In this document: one piece after another, positions 30,490-41,719 of the stretch
Numbering within the stretch: position 1 is the stretch's first letter
Layout: each line of letters opens with the position of its first letter
Notes under the pieces: model-generated
Told to the model about the DNA's origin: nothing
What the model saw: only the letters and a program-made list of their open reading frames with translations
Database searches by the model: none
Position numbers and translations under genes: made by a program
Source of the DNA: Mycosarcoma maydis
Lineage: Eukaryota > Basidiomycota > Ustilaginomycetes > Ustilaginales
Length of the DNA: 64,000 bases
Direction: 5' to 3'
Assembly: GCF_000328475.2 (NCBI RefSeq)
Contig: NC_026482.1
Span: 248,001-312,000 of the forward strand

Positions 30490-31075
30490 CGGGGCTGCCT
30501 CCGCCAGCCATGCTTTCCGTTGCCGCAGCGAGCGCAAAGCAATGGTAGATCACGACTGCTCCTAGGTTGCTTGGAAGGTAGCCTAAGGCTGCTGCTGCTT
30601 GCTAGATGCACCTGGTCTTGACGACTGTGAGTGCTTTGTCGACAGCTCCTACTACTTGAAGAGCTGTGAAGGACCGAAAATGGCTCCCTTGAAGTTACTG
30701 TGACGATGCGACGGTGGGTTGTGATCATAACGAAGGTTGAGCTTGCTGAAACGAGCTTGTTCGGCTTTCGGAAGAACCGTTGAAATCAGCAAGCACGCAT
30801 GCACCCTGCAAATCGTGAATGTCTTTCTCAGCTGAGCACAAGCAGAGTCGCAAGCACCAAGGCTAACGCGTGCTGGTAGTTCCGTGCCTCCTTCGGCAGC
30901 TCGGCATCCCACTCATGACTAAAGACCTCGTCGCGAAAAAGGCTTGGCAACTTTTGTTCATTGTTACACCGTCAAGCGGATCTTTGCAGGCATTTTCGAC
31001 CAAAGCACAAAAAGCGTGAAGCACATCGACCGTGAACGTCGGAAAGCACACCGCGGAGAAAGCCCGGCTATTCAT

Positions 31076-31093
31076 ATTCACGATTCACGATTG
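31076..31093. repeat. Heptad repeat, ATTCACG type
   Basis: Two tandem ATTCACG units plus a partial one, about 90 bp upstream of the hydrolase start. Confidence 0.8.
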
Positions 31094-31185
31094 TGACCTT
31101 GCGCCCCACATAAGACTACAAAACGCACTCATGAAGCCAAGCTGGTGAAGTTTCCAATCTATCACCATCACGTCCGTCTGATATC

Positions 31186-32196
31186 ATGTCGGTCCCAACG
31201 CCTCTGTCATATACATACAAGACGTTCGTCAACACCGACGGCCAACAAACCTCCATCCCCGTCGATGTCTACCTTCCCGAGAATCGCGGTCAGACCAAGC
31301 TGACACCCGTCGTCTGGGTGCACACGGGCGGATTCTTGCAGGGAACGCGCAAGTTCGTACCTCCACACTTTCTGAGAGCACTTGCAAAGCACAACTTGGC
31401 CCTCGTAGCGCCAGACTTCCGCCTTTGTCCACAAGTATCGATCCTAGAGGTGCTTGAGGACGTGGCGGACAGTATTCGATGGACCCTAGACCCCGAAGCG
31501 CGCGCTGCTTCCGGTTTCAAGTCAGAAGATGTCTCTTCTGACAAGTATATCCTTGGTGGGTCAAGCGCTGGTGGATGGCCTGCACTGCTTCTTGGTCTAG
31601 GGCTGCACAAAGAGGCAACGCGCATTCCTCAACTTCCTAGCGCCGTCTTTGCCATCTACGCCATCACCACCGTCACCAAGGAGCTAGCGCCGTTCTTCTT
31701 CGAGCCTCAAAGGCCTCTGTCGTGGGCTGTTGATGGCAAGCTCATTGAGAAGGAGCCGCTCGAGAGGGAGGGTCACCTTCACAAGTGCCTCGATGCTCAA
31801 CATCAACTGCTCAAATCTTCCTCGATCAAGGTGCGCACCGAGGCACCTCCTGCCAGCAACCCGACTCGGGCGGCACTCTACAACTTCGCTCGGCAGGAAG
31901 GTATCTATCCCAGCCTTATCCTGCAAGACGCCTCAGAGTCGGGGCTGATTTGCACAGCCACGTTGATCAAGACCGCGTCCAAACGAGTAACGCCGCCGGT
32001 GCTGATCGCATACGGCGATTCTGACCCCAAAGTGCCGCACTCGCAGTCGTTACACGTCGTTGATGCGCTCAGGTCGGTCGGCTACGACGACAGGTCGCTG
32101 CTCGTAATCGAGGAAAAGGGTGCTGATCATCTCTTTGACATGGAGCCAGAGAAGGAGATCGAGGGTATGTGGGACTGGCTGGCCACGCAGCTATGA
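31186..32196 (+). CDS. Alpha/beta hydrolase (HSL/steryl-acetyl-hydrolase-like esterase)
   Basis: A 336-residue intronless gene with ATG at 31186. It has the alpha/beta hydrolase-3 order: VVWVHTGGFLQGT (an HGG-like oxyanion motif with Thr inserted, H-T-G-G), LVAPDFRLCPQ, then GGSSAGGWPALL with the nucleophile Ser in GxSxG near residue 127. The acid is in YGDSDPKVPHSQ and the His in KGADHLFDMEP. There is no signal peptide, membrane helix or peroxisomal signal, so a cytosolic esterase or lipase is likely. The substrate cannot be told. It is divergent from the tail-anchored gene. Confidence 0.9.
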   Translation: MSVPTPLSYTYKTFVNTDGQQTSIPVDVYLPENRGQTKLTPVVWVHTGGFLQGTRKFVPPHFLRALAKHNLALVAPDFRLCPQVSILEVLEDVADSIRWTLDPEARAASGFKSEDVSSDKYILGGSSAGGWPALLLGLGLHKEATRIPQLPSAVFAIYAITTVTKELAPFFFEPQRPLSWAVDGKLIEKEPLEREGHLHKCLDAQHQLLKSSSIKVRTEAPPASNPTRAALYNFARQEGIYPSLILQDASESGLICTATLIKTASKRVTPPVLIAYGDSDPKVPHSQSLHVVDALRSVGYDDRSLLVIEEKGADHLFDMEPEKEIEGMWDWLATQL

Positions 32197-32607
32197 ATTT
32201 GAACTATTTCGAGGCTGTAAAGGATGTCGAGAGTGCCCAGAAGGCAAGATGCTCAATATATAGAGTCTCCAACTACGATTGTGAATGGATCATGTGAGGT
32301 TGAAGAATCGAGCTGAGACGTCTCTGCGGAGATCTTTTCTCTCATTCGTGCTTCCCCCACACGGGACGGATTTGTGCTGAGTTGAGACAGCTTTTCTGCC
32401 ACGCCCACGTCGAAAACCAAAACAGCAACACAGCTCAGCCAGCCTGCGGAAACACCCCGCAGCGTACCACAAAGCCCGCTTGATCGGAGACGCTGTTGTC
32501 CGTTTGGCCCCATCTGCCGCTAGCATTTCATGCCTCTCCGCAAAACAGCAAAGACCGAAGAAAACTGGTGACTAGATCGGCGAAATTGACGTCGCTCGGT
32601 TTGAATC

Positions 32608-32707
32608 NNNNNNNNNNNNNNNNNNNNNNNNNNNNNNNNNNNNNNNNNNNNNNNNNNNNNNNNNNNNNNNNNNNNNNNNNNNNNNNNNNNNNNNNNNNNN
32701 NNNNNNN
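32608..32707. other. Assembly gap (100 N)
   Basis: Exactly 100 N, the usual placeholder for a gap of unknown size. Real missing sequence could be longer and could include a repeat or a small gene. Confidence 0.99.
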
Positions 32708-33214
32708 TTTTATCCCACTTGCCCGCGCGACGAGCATGTTGGAACAAGCAGCCGCCAACTTCTCGAAGCTTGTTAAGGCTTGACATCAATCAGCCAGCTT
32801 CTGTATACTTATCGAGATGACACTTGCTGAGATGCCATGCTAACAGAAGCGGAGGGCATCTTGGTGTGAGTCACAGTACACAAAGCAAAGACATGAAGTG
32901 ACAATCACGAATGTCTACGAGTCAAGGCAAGGAAAATGCTGCAGCTTTTCCCCCACGTCGATCGAGCCCTCTCCACATTCGACTCTGCCATCAAGTTTCG
33001 CGTCGGCGCCGACAAAAGGGCGACTATGGACAGAGGAAGTCGGTCTTGATAGGTCTGTAGACGAAGGTGAACTGCGATGTATGCAGCCTCTGTGAGGCTG
33101 CCTCGTGCCAGCAATGTTACCAAGGATCCTGCGGAGGCGCCCAAGGGCTGCCCAGGCACTGTATAGCTGACTGCTGCAGACCAAGCCGCCAGACTTTGAT
33201 GGGAGCAAGGTGGC

Positions 33215-33220
33215 TATATA
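33215..33220 (+). promoter_or_regulatory. TATA-like box of the fuconate dehydratase-like gene
   Basis: TATATA, 133 bp upstream of the ATG at 33348. Confidence 0.4.
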
Positions 33221-33347
33221 GTCGGGGTGGTCTTCAGCAAAGCGTGGCCTTTATCTGCTGTCCCCGCTCTGTATTCTACTCTACCCTTGCGCAATTGCCG
33301 TGTCCACTTTGATTGACATCAAATTACTAAGTACCGCCTTGCCTACC

Positions 33348-34957
33348 ATGACCAAGTTATCGCCGCTGGTCGTCTCGTCGTATTCGATACACGATGTACG
33401 CTTTCCCACTTCGCTCACCGGAGATGGCACGGACGCTATGAACAAGTGTAAGTGTACAAGCCACCGTTAATGAGCAGACCTGGAGCCAGGAGCCAAATAG
33501 ACTGAGCAAACAACTCGACTTACATTGTTCATTCTGCGACACGTCGTACAGCTTGCGACTACTCGGCTGCTTACCTGATCCTGTACACAAGTCCCAAAGA
33601 TGACGCTGAGATAGTCTCTTATCGCGGGCGTGAGAACGAAGCCATCAATGCAGCTGTCAAGGAGGACGGCTCGCTTCGAGGATTCGGAATGACGTTTACC
33701 ATCGGCAAAGGCAATGAGATCTGCTGTCAGGCGATCGCCTCGATTGTCGAGGAGCTGCTCCTGGGCCGAGAGATCGAGCCACTCTTTGCCAATATGGGCG
33801 AGACGTGGCAGCTCATGGTATCTGATCCGCAGCTGCGTTGGATTGGGCCGGAAAAGGGTGTGGTACACCTTGCCACGGCGGCTGTGATCAATGCGATCTG
33901 GGACTTGTACGCTCGCTCCCGCGCCAAGCCTCTGTGGAAGCTGATTTGCGACATGTCTCCCGAGGAGCTAGTGCAGTGCATTCCCTTCCGCTACATCACT
34001 GACGCTATCACCCCTGCCGAGGCGCTCAAGATCTTACAGAATGCTGCCAAGGGCAAGGCGGACCGAGAGGGAGAGATGGTGGCCAACGGGTACAAAGCCT
34101 ATACCACCTCGGCAGGCTGGTCGGGCTACGACGACGCCAAGGTCGCGCGTCTCACACGCTCAGCACTCGAACAAGGCTTCAATCACTTTAAGCTCAAGGT
34201 TGGCGCCGACGTAGCGGATGACATCCGAAGATTATCTTTGATGCGATCCATCGTCGACAATCCCAAAGAGATGCCAACGGGGCGTAAGCAGCCTTCGGCG
34301 GAGAGCCTGGTGGGCAAAAATGCTGGACCGACAGGCTGCGTGGTCATGGTTGATGCCAACCAGGTGTGGGATGTGCAAGAGGCGATCGACTACATGGAGA
34401 AGCTGGCGCACCTCCGACCGTGGTTCATCGAGGAGCCAACAGCACCGGATGACGTTCTGGGCCATGCTGCGATTCGTCGAGGTATCAAGCACCTCGGCAT
34501 TGGAGTCGCAACGGGAGAGCACGCTCACAATCGCATGACGTTCAAGCAGCTGCTTCAAGCCGATGCGATTGATGTGGTTCAGATTGACTCGTGTCGACTG
34601 GCGGGCGTCAACGAGATCTTGGCGGTGATGCTGATGGCGAAAAAGTTTGGCAAAATCGTCTGCCCACACGCAGGTGGTGTCGGGCTTTGCGAGTATGTGG
34701 TGCATCTGAGTCTGATCGACTACATCTGCATCAGCGCCAACAACGAGCGAAATGTGCTCGAATGGGTCGACCATCTTCACGAACACTTTGTCTATCCTGT
34801 TAGTATCAATGGCGCTGGCTGCTACAACACACCGATGGACGCTCAGGGCGGATACAGCATCGAGATGCTCAAAAGCTCGATCGAAGACTACAGTTTTCCG
34901 CAAGGATCATACTGGAAGAACGGCACCGCACGCACAGCACCCCCTTCGGGACACTGA
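33348..34957 (+). CDS. L-fuconate dehydratase-like enzyme (enolase superfamily)
   Basis: Two exons, 33348-33447 and 33552-34957 (104-bp intron, GTAAGT donor, phase 1), give 501 residues. The family removes water from an acid sugar (L-fuconate and related) to give a 2-keto-3-deoxy acid; human ENOSF1 is the animal relative. Exon 1 carries the diagnostic DVRFPTSLTGDGTDAMN. Exon 2 continues with DYSAAYLILYT, LRWIGPEKGVVHLATAAVINAIWDL, HFKLKVGAD with the catalytic Lys pair, VMVDANQVWD with a metal-binding Asp, FIEEPTAPDD with the Glu ligand, GEHAHNR, and CPHAGGVGLCEYVVH. The gene is a little longer than usual because of loops near 150 and 265 (residues like GRKQPSAESLVG). No targeting signal is seen. 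Confidence 0.92.
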
Positions 34958-36340
34958 TCACAGTCTGCGTGATTCAATCCGACTTGGGTCTTGATTCTGC
35001 CATCGCTGGAATATTCATAACACCACGGCAATCACGAATGCCACTCGACGGTAATGCTCACTTGTCTGAATCACTGTGAGATTGCGTGTATGGTCAAGCC
35101 GACAGAATCTCTTCCAGCACCAAGTTGTAGGGTATCAGATACGAAGCAGAAGCTTGCAGACATCACCCTTCACCGTGCTCTGGAAGCAAACCGTTAATGA
35201 AAAAGGTGAGAAGAGAACAGACAGAAGGGTCTGATTCTTGTGGGGAAATTTCATCCGTAGCCGAGACCGATAGCGGATTGTCAAATATCATTCGTGATTC
35301 ACGATTTCATCGAAAAGTAGACCAATCTACTTCCGTCACTTGAGCAAAACATAGCAGCTTGTAATGTTCTGCGACAGGGTGTGGTAGCCAGAGGAGTTGT
35401 CTCACGGCTTTCATCAGGCTTGATCGTACGGAACGCCCGAAGAAGACGGCTATGCCGATGTTCCTGCCTGCGATCGATCGGCTGCGCTGCAGGCTCAATC
35501 CGCTCACAGAATCGGCACGTACGCCGCGACGTTTGCAGAAACGAAAAAGGAAAAACTAAATACTGTAAATAAGAAATTAAGAAATTAAGGGAAAAAAGGG
35601 GGTTGAGTCACGAGTTGATGGAATCCCTGTGGCATTACATGGCAGTGCATACAGCTGCGTGGTGTAGGCACCAAGGCATTTTCGAAGACCTCGTGCCTTA
35701 CTTTGCGCGGCATGCCAGCATACGACCATACGACACCGTCGAGAATCTGTGAATCGCATCAGGTTGCAAGGCGGCGTCACAGGCAGCCGATCCGTTGCTC
35801 CGTTGCCTGCGGTGGGAGGTCAGATTCTCAGTATGCGTGATTCGTCAACGATTGGATCGGGGATTGAATCGTGTTTGCCAGCTGATGCCACTCTGGAGCG
35901 TCATTTTCGAGTTTCGGATCTGCAGACTGTGAACCCTTTTTTTGGTCCTGTTTCACAGACACTCAAGACTCTTCCAATTGTCCAGCCTCTTGTCAATCAC
36001 GTTACTCACCGTCCACCTTGTCATCTTGACCTTCAAGATCATTCTCACCTCGGATCAGATCAGCTCATCTGCGGATCAGCATTGTCTTCAAGCTCCCCGC
36101 TCCCCGCTTCTCGCGCACACCGCGCAACGATTCACAAAGGCCTCATCTACTACTTTGTAGCTCGATGCCCTTGTCGACACAGCCAGGCGTACCGTTCTTG
36201 AAGACCTCGATGCAAGGATGAAAGGACTGACACCCTTTCCCACATCGTCTCCTGATCCATAGCACTCTTCCGGCGCATCGGTGTTGGTCAGATTGGCGGC
36301 AGCATCATCCGCAAGGCTCATCGCTTCTAACTCCTGAATC
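34958..36340. other. Intergenic upstream of the large lipase gene
   Basis: 1.4 kb. Heptads are at 35290-35308 and, singly, near 35030. Sequence before 36341 is CT-rich. No gene is supported. Confidence 0.5.
35290..35308. repeat. Inverted heptad pair
   Basis: ATTCGTG followed at 7-bp spacing by ATTCACG and a partial unit. Confidence 0.75.
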
Positions 36341-39300
36341 ATGTCGTCGACCGCTAATGCCAATTCGGCAGCGCTTAGCGACAATGCCGCTGCGCACACA
36401 TCTGCAGCCACGAACCAGCGGGTCTTCTCTGACCTTGATATTGACGATCTTTTGCCTCTTCCGCCTGCACATGGATTCTCCAACGCTCGATCCGCCTCGC
36501 TAGAGCGTATACCGAGCTTGAAACTCAATGTGACCCCTGGCACAGGTCCATCATACCAAGCATCGTCCATCGTAGGCGCTTCTCCAGCGCTCAGCGCCGC
36601 ACCTTCATCTTTTCGTCTCGAAGCATCGCCGCCCAGCTCTCCACAAGCTAGTCGCAGTCCCAGGCAACATCCCCACAGTTATCCGCAACAGCAAACCTCG
36701 ACACAACATGACATAGCCAGTGCATCGCAACCGTCATCTTTGCCACCGCCTCAACAGCATCCTGTGGATAGTGACACTCATTATAACATCCCCGCAGACC
36801 AAGCACAGTCACAAATGCCTTCGGTAACTGTGCCGTGCCCATCTGCGCGATATGTCACAGTCTCGGCCATCCTCTCGCGCTCGGAAATGTACTATGCTCC
36901 TGATACTTCCGATCATTGGGACATTCTCCGGTCACCCCAAGGATTTCCAATTGACGCCCAGCCATCACACACTCGCTCCTTGTCATTGGGTTCCTACGAA
37001 CCTTCTAGCAGTCTTCGACGTAGAAGGAGTCAAAGAAAGCGACCGAGTAACGGAAGCGCCATCGAAGCGCTTGGCGCCCTCCTGTTGCATAAGGACAGCT
37101 CTGGTCGAGTTGCAAATCTTTCCTTTGCTCGCGACGAACACAGTGGCATCAGAGCACCTAAAACCCAGAGTGCAGACTCACAAACAGGCAGACAGGACCC
37201 CAGTCCCAAGCACGGTGTTCAAGCTTGGACCAGCGCATTGAGCTCTCTCGGCAGATCCGGTTTGCGTCTCCAACTGCCCTATCGCGGAAATTTACAACCC
37301 TTCTCCTCAAGCAAGAGCGCCACCATTGCCGAGCGTAGAGCTCAGATGTGCGATAGGATGCTCACCCGCCAAGGCGCTGTGGTAGAGGACACTCGCAACG
37401 GCTTCTCCAAGGTTCGCAGTAGACGCGGCGGACTCAGTTTCGAAGTTGGAAACGCCAGCCACAAGCAAACCCCTTCCACACTCTTACAGCTCGAAGATTA
37501 CAGACCCGAAGGCAAAGGAAAGATGACAGGTCTCGGTAGTTACGACGAGCTCGGAAACGACGATGAGTTGATTCTGCAAGCCGGTATCGACACCACAACG
37601 AATGAAGCCAGTATTGACTGGGGCCGCCTACCAGAGACAATTGTTCTCAAGGCAGGGCGGCGTCCAAGACCCGGTCAGCATTCAAGGTCGGAATTCGGGA
37701 TCGGCTCTGCAGTACATGACCAGACTCTTCCTGAGGCTCCCCCGAGCCCTGTAGCAATGCCCGGTGCATGGCACGGCGGATCCTCGTGGCGGTCCAAACC
37801 AGGCGATGGCTACGAGGAAGGTGCATTGCTGCTCCCGCCGCCATTACTTGACGACAACGGTAGCGATGCTTCCAGCTTTGAAGGTCTGCTAGGCGTTCGT
37901 CGTATGCGTGAGCGCGAAAAGGCGAGAAAGCAGGCCGAAAAACTGGCTGCTCGCAACCGTCCCACTCACAAAGTAGGTCCTCTCACTGCTCTCACCAACT
38001 TCGTTAAAGCCGCACACGCTGCCGAATCGTTTGCAAAGCGCACCCAAGCGGCCAGGCGGTCTCCACAGGCTCCCGCGTACTTTCGCAGCTTCACCGAGCC
38101 TAAAAGACCACCGCGCGTGAGATCTGGTTCGACTGGCAGCTTGTCTTCCGCCCAGACCACAAAGTTGCCCAAGGAGGACCCAGACGACGCTCCTAAAATG
38201 CTTAAGTCAGAGCTTGCGGACATAACTCTATCAGCTCTTCCAACTAGCTTGGCCACCGCTGCAGTGACGCCAGCTGCAACAGATACAGAGGCACACACAA
38301 GCCCGGCAGTCAATTCTGCCAGTCCATTCATGTCGCCATCGTTGCGGAAAGCCATTCTGTCACGCCGTGGCTCGCGCAACAATTCGATCGATGCTGCCGG
38401 TCGACAGCTCAACACCGTGTTTGAGTTTGAGCCTCTTGATCCAAGCCAAATTCCAGACGATGAGCTGGCTTCTCCAGATCTACCACCCATCTCCTCCCCG
38501 CTACTGCGACCGTCCTCCATAAGCTCTAGCAAGACCACCGCGCTTCGCGACTTCCCGGCCGCACCACGACTGCTTCCCGTGCAGCTATCCATGCCACCCT
38601 CTCCCTTCACGCCACTTGGGATCGATCTCCGTGAACCTCGAAGCTCGATAGGCCCCGCTGCGTCCAGCAATGGCGACTATCTCTCTGCCCGGAATGTTCA
38701 CTCATCGCCGCGTACGCCGCATCTGGTTCCCACAATGCTGAGCCTGCCTCCTTCACCGTGGACGCCGTACCAACATGCTTCCGCTATGCATTCCTCCCCT
38801 ATGGTTCACCTTCACCTCAACACAAGCAGCTCATCCCTCCGTCTTGCACCCGGAACGCCTCGTCTGGTGCCGACGCATATTGAAATCGTGCCGTCGCCCG
38901 TTCAAACCACGGCTTCTTCGCATCGTGGCTCGCTCACGTACGACAGTCCGCGTGGCATGCGCGCCATAGGGATGACAAGGTCGCCGCTGACAGGACCAGC
39001 GACCGACTACACCTCGTTTGCGGCGTTAAGCGTGCCTGAGGCGGAAAGCATAGACTCGGAGTCTGGAGGAGGGCCAACGCCATCGACCGCACAGGATGGT
39101 ACGGCGGAGAACAAACCACCTTCGAAAAGTGCTGAAACAAAAAAGGGCTCGTTACGGCTCACCCCTTCTTCTATGCTCGTCGCGGCTCAATCTGCCCATG
39201 CTCCCATTGCAGAGATGCGCTCAGACAGCAAGAATACTGGCGTTTCCAATACGTCGCCAACAACAAACGCATCAAAAGAGGCCATGCCACCTGGCGACAG

Positions 39301-41719
39301 AAAGATAAAGTCCTCGGACTCGCGTAGTCGCAGATCGTCTGCTGATCACGGCACCTTCCACGTCGATTCTTCAGGCCGACAGCGCTCGTTCGTCCTCTGG
39401 TTTTTGATTGGCGACTTGGGACTTCGAGGCTCTACAAATTTGTCAAGCAGCGGAAACCAAGAAGCCGGACCAGATCACGGTGGCGTCGCCGCCCTGTTTG
39501 TTCACACGTTTTCATTCTTGGTGTTCGTTGCAGCACACCTGGTCGATCTTGGGTACTCGCTGTACGAGAGGATCTCACTGTTTCTTTGGTTCCTTCGTTG
39601 GATTCTCTACAACTTGACAGGTCAAACTGTGCTCGCACAATGTGCTGTCGAGGCCTACTGCTTCATCCAGGCAGAATGGGCTACTGTGGCAATGGAGGAT
39701 CACGAAGAGAAGGGCTCAATGAAGGCGTTTGATCATCAAGGGCACAGGAAGCCCAAGGGCCTCTCGCGATGGCAAGTACTGCGCGGTTTTCTTGAACTCT
39801 ACTGCCTGCACAGCGTCACTCGAGAGCGCTACCTAGCCGAAGGTGCTGGACTGAAGGAGCTAGATGGGTGGAGAAGACCATCGACGCGCTTCCAAAAGAG
39901 CAAAGAGCAAAAGCTGCGCGGCTCTGACCGGCTAGATATCGGTGCTCACCGCGCAGCATCGCGAGCTGCCTTTGCAGAGAACAGGACGAAGTGGGCGCAA
40001 GACCCCATGTTGGACTTCGAGCAGCAGCAATACGAGACAGCAGATTTCGATACAGCACGGAGCGACCCACTTGGCGATGGCGAAGTATCACGGCCAGGAT
40101 CTGACGTCAGATCAAGACCAGAATCCGATCGCTCTAGTGGCGGTGAGGACGACTGTAGACACGACGAAGACGACGCCAACGACGTCGAGAACGAAGATGA
40201 AGGCGATGACAGCAGTGACGACGAAATGATTGTTACCAATCGTGGTGACGATATCCTCGAATTTGCCAAGACGCCACGGATCGATGCTACACGGCCAGGA
40301 CAAGCGAGCACGGGCTACTTTGGCCGTGCGTATGATTTTATGACTTCGCCAGAGGTGTCTGCTTCGCTGTCCAAATCAGAGAATCGCGATCTTCGACCGT
40401 TCAAGGAGACGAACCGAGATCTGGTGCGGACTATCAAGTGGTGCGGTCGACTTGCTATTTCGGCCTATGGCCTGCACGTGCATATTGTGGATCTGCCTCC
40501 AACTTTTACACCTTCCGGCGATCGCTTCTCGCGCCAGACGTTCGCCTACCTGTCACGTCTCAATGCTGAAGATGTGCTGCACGCCGACATCCAGACGCTC
40601 GATGCGGATGCCGACTACAGTCCCACTTTCTACATTGTGCGAGATTACGTGCGTAAGGTGGTCTGCGTCGCGGTGCGCGGAACGCAGTCTTTCTCCGACA
40701 TCATTGTCGACTTGGAGCTGCAGACGGAAGAGATTGAGCTGCCACAGGTACAGCCTACGCCAGGCGAGGAGTTTCGTTGCCATGCCGGTATCTGGCGTGC
40801 GGCCAAGGCGCTAGTCTCGCCACAAAGCAAGCTGTTTGCCACGTTGCGCCAAGCACTGGCAGAGAACGAGGGCTTTGGTGTCATGTTCTGCGGTCACTCG
40901 TTGGGCGGCGCGATCGCCAGTGCTGCTGCCCTGCTGCTTGCAGAGTACTTTATCCCGGATGGCGCTGAGCCCGATGCGGGCATCTGGGTCACCAACATGT
41001 CCTCTGGACTGCCCGCACGACGACCAATCCGCGCAGTCAGCTTTGCAAGCCCTGTCACCATGACGGCCGATCTAGCGTCACGAGCGGCGCTCGGATCCGT
41101 GCCGCTGGTGACGACGGTGGTGCTGGGCAGCGATGTGATACCTCGCGTTGGACACGGTCAAGTTAGAGAGCTGCGTCGTGTGTTGGGTGCTCTTTCGAGG
41201 GTGCGACGTCGTCATGCTATGGCATCAACAGAGGGTCAGGACGATGCACGTGTGCATATTTTACGAAGCTTTTGGGACTGGCGATCCATCCGGATGGCAG
41301 AAAATCCGGACGATGTGATGCTACACCGAAAGGAGCGAATCGAGGAGCAGCTCTGGTCGCTACGTTGCGAAGTCGAAAGCGATTTGTACGCCGCTATCAA
41401 GGCACGATTGGACGCGGAGAGCACATCCGGAGCACCAATCCCACCTTCTCCCTGGGTAGGTCCTGAGCAGCGTGATCAGGCACCTTTACACGCACTTTCG
41501 GCTAGGCGGCAGGGCCTGGACACGGCGACGTTGCGCTCGGAAGCTGCACAGGGAGGCCCCTTGGTGCCGCCGGGACGTTGCATTTGGATCAACGACAAGC
41601 ACATCTATCATGTCGAGAGTCCGCTTGCTTTCTTCAGTCTTCCGGAACTGCGGGGCGACATGTTTGCCGCGCACTTCCCCGCAGCTTATGAAGAAGCGAT
41701 TCTGGAGCTGCGCACATGA
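36341..41719 (+). CDS. Very large membrane lipase, sn-1 diacylglycerol-lipase-like
   Basis: A 1792-residue intronless gene. Residues 1 to about 1010 are disordered and basic/Ser/Pro-rich, with repeated short motifs of the form TPxLVPxxLxxxPSPxxP (for instance around 780-850). Hydrophobic segments lie near 1017-1030 and 1048-1095 (ALFVHTFSFLVFVAAHLVDL and ISLFLWFLRWILYNL), so it is membrane-bound. An acidic stretch near 1270-1300 follows. The class-3 lipase domain covers about 1360-1790: VCVAVRGTQSFSDIIVDL, FRCHAGIWRAAKAL, MFCGHSLGGAIASAAALL with nucleophile Ser1520, LGSDVIPRVGHG with the Asp, and MFAAHFPAAYE with the His. This matches DAGL enzymes, which split diacylglycerol to monoacylglycerol; the animal enzymes have four helices and no such N-terminal extension. 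The ATG at 36341 is the first in frame. Confidence 0.9.
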   Translation: MSSTANANSAALSDNAAAHTSAATNQRVFSDLDIDDLLPLPPAHGFSNARSASLERIPSLKLNVTPGTGPSYQASSIVGASPALSAAPSSFRLEASPPSSPQASRSPRQHPHSYPQQQTSTQHDIASASQPSSLPPPQQHPVDSDTHYNIPADQAQSQMPSVTVPCPSARYVTVSAILSRSEMYYAPDTSDHWDILRSPQGFPIDAQPSHTRSLSLGSYEPSSSLRRRRSQRKRPSNGSAIEALGALLLHKDSSGRVANLSFARDEHSGIRAPKTQSADSQTGRQDPSPKHGVQAWTSALSSLGRSGLRLQLPYRGNLQPFSSSKSATIAERRAQMCDRMLTRQGAVVEDTRNGFSKVRSRRGGLSFEVGNASHKQTPSTLLQLEDYRPEGKGKMTGLGSYDELGNDDELILQAGIDTTTNEASIDWGRLPETIVLKAGRRPRPGQHSRSEFGIGSAVHDQTLPEAPPSPVAMPGAWHGGSSWRSKPGDGYEEGALLLPPPLLDDNGSDASSFEGLLGVRRMREREKARKQAEKLAARNRPTHKVGPLTALTNFVKAAHAAESFAKRTQAARRSPQAPAYFRSFTEPKRPPRVRSGSTGSLSSAQTTKLPKEDPDDAPKMLKSELADITLSALPTSLATAAVTPAATDTEAHTSPAVNSASPFMSPSLRKAILSRRGSRNNSIDAAGRQLNTVFEFEPLDPSQIPDDELASPDLPPISSPLLRPSSISSSKTTALRDFPAAPRLLPVQLSMPPSPFTPLGIDLREPRSSIGPAASSNGDYLSARNVHSSPRTPHLVPTMLSLPPSPWTPYQHASAMHSSPMVHLHLNTSSSSLRLAPGTPRLVPTHIEIVPSPVQTTASSHRGSLTYDSPRGMRAIGMTRSPLTGPATDYTSFAALSVPEAESIDSESGGGPTPSTAQDGTAENKPPSKSAETKKGSLRLTPSSMLVAAQSAHAPIAEMRSDSKNTGVSNTSPTTNASKEAMPPGDRKIKSSDSRSRRSSADHGTFHVDSSGRQRSFVLWFLIGDLGLRGSTNLSSSGNQEAGPDHGGVAALFVHTFSFLVFVAAHLVDLGYSLYERISLFLWFLRWILYNLTGQTVLAQCAVEAYCFIQAEWATVAMEDHEEKGSMKAFDHQGHRKPKGLSRWQVLRGFLELYCLHSVTRERYLAEGAGLKELDGWRRPSTRFQKSKEQKLRGSDRLDIGAHRAASRAAFAENRTKWAQDPMLDFEQQQYETADFDTARSDPLGDGEVSRPGSDVRSRPESDRSSGGEDDCRHDEDDANDVENEDEGDDSSDDEMIVTNRGDDILEFAKTPRIDATRPGQASTGYFGRAYDFMTSPEVSASLSKSENRDLRPFKETNRDLVRTIKWCGRLAISAYGLHVHIVDLPPTFTPSGDRFSRQTFAYLSRLNAEDVLHADIQTLDADADYSPTFYIVRDYVRKVVCVAVRGTQSFSDIIVDLELQTEEIELPQVQPTPGEEFRCHAGIWRAAKALVSPQSKLFATLRQALAENEGFGVMFCGHSLGGAIASAAALLLAEYFIPDGAEPDAGIWVTNMSSGLPARRPIRAVSFASPVTMTADLASRAALGSVPLVTTVVLGSDVIPRVGHGQVRELRRVLGALSRVRRRHAMASTEGQDDARVHILRSFWDWRSIRMAENPDDVMLHRKERIEEQLWSLRCEVESDLYAAIKARLDAESTSGAPIPPSPWVGPEQRDQAPLHALSARRQGLDTATLRSEAAQGGPLVPPGRCIWINDKHIYHVESPLAFFSLPELRGDMFAAHFPAAYEEAILELRT

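Larger units (their letters stand above)
30395..31185. other. Divergent promoter region
   Basis: 0.8 kb between divergent genes. It has the TATA box noted above and heptads at 31076-31093. No gene is seen. Confidence 0.5.
32197..33347. other. Intergenic with assembly gap
   Basis: 1.15 kb including 100 unknown bases. The visible parts show no gene. A heptad motif lies near 32902-32918 (GACAATCACGAATGTC, an inverted repeat), and TATATA lies at 33215-33220. Confidence 0.5.
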
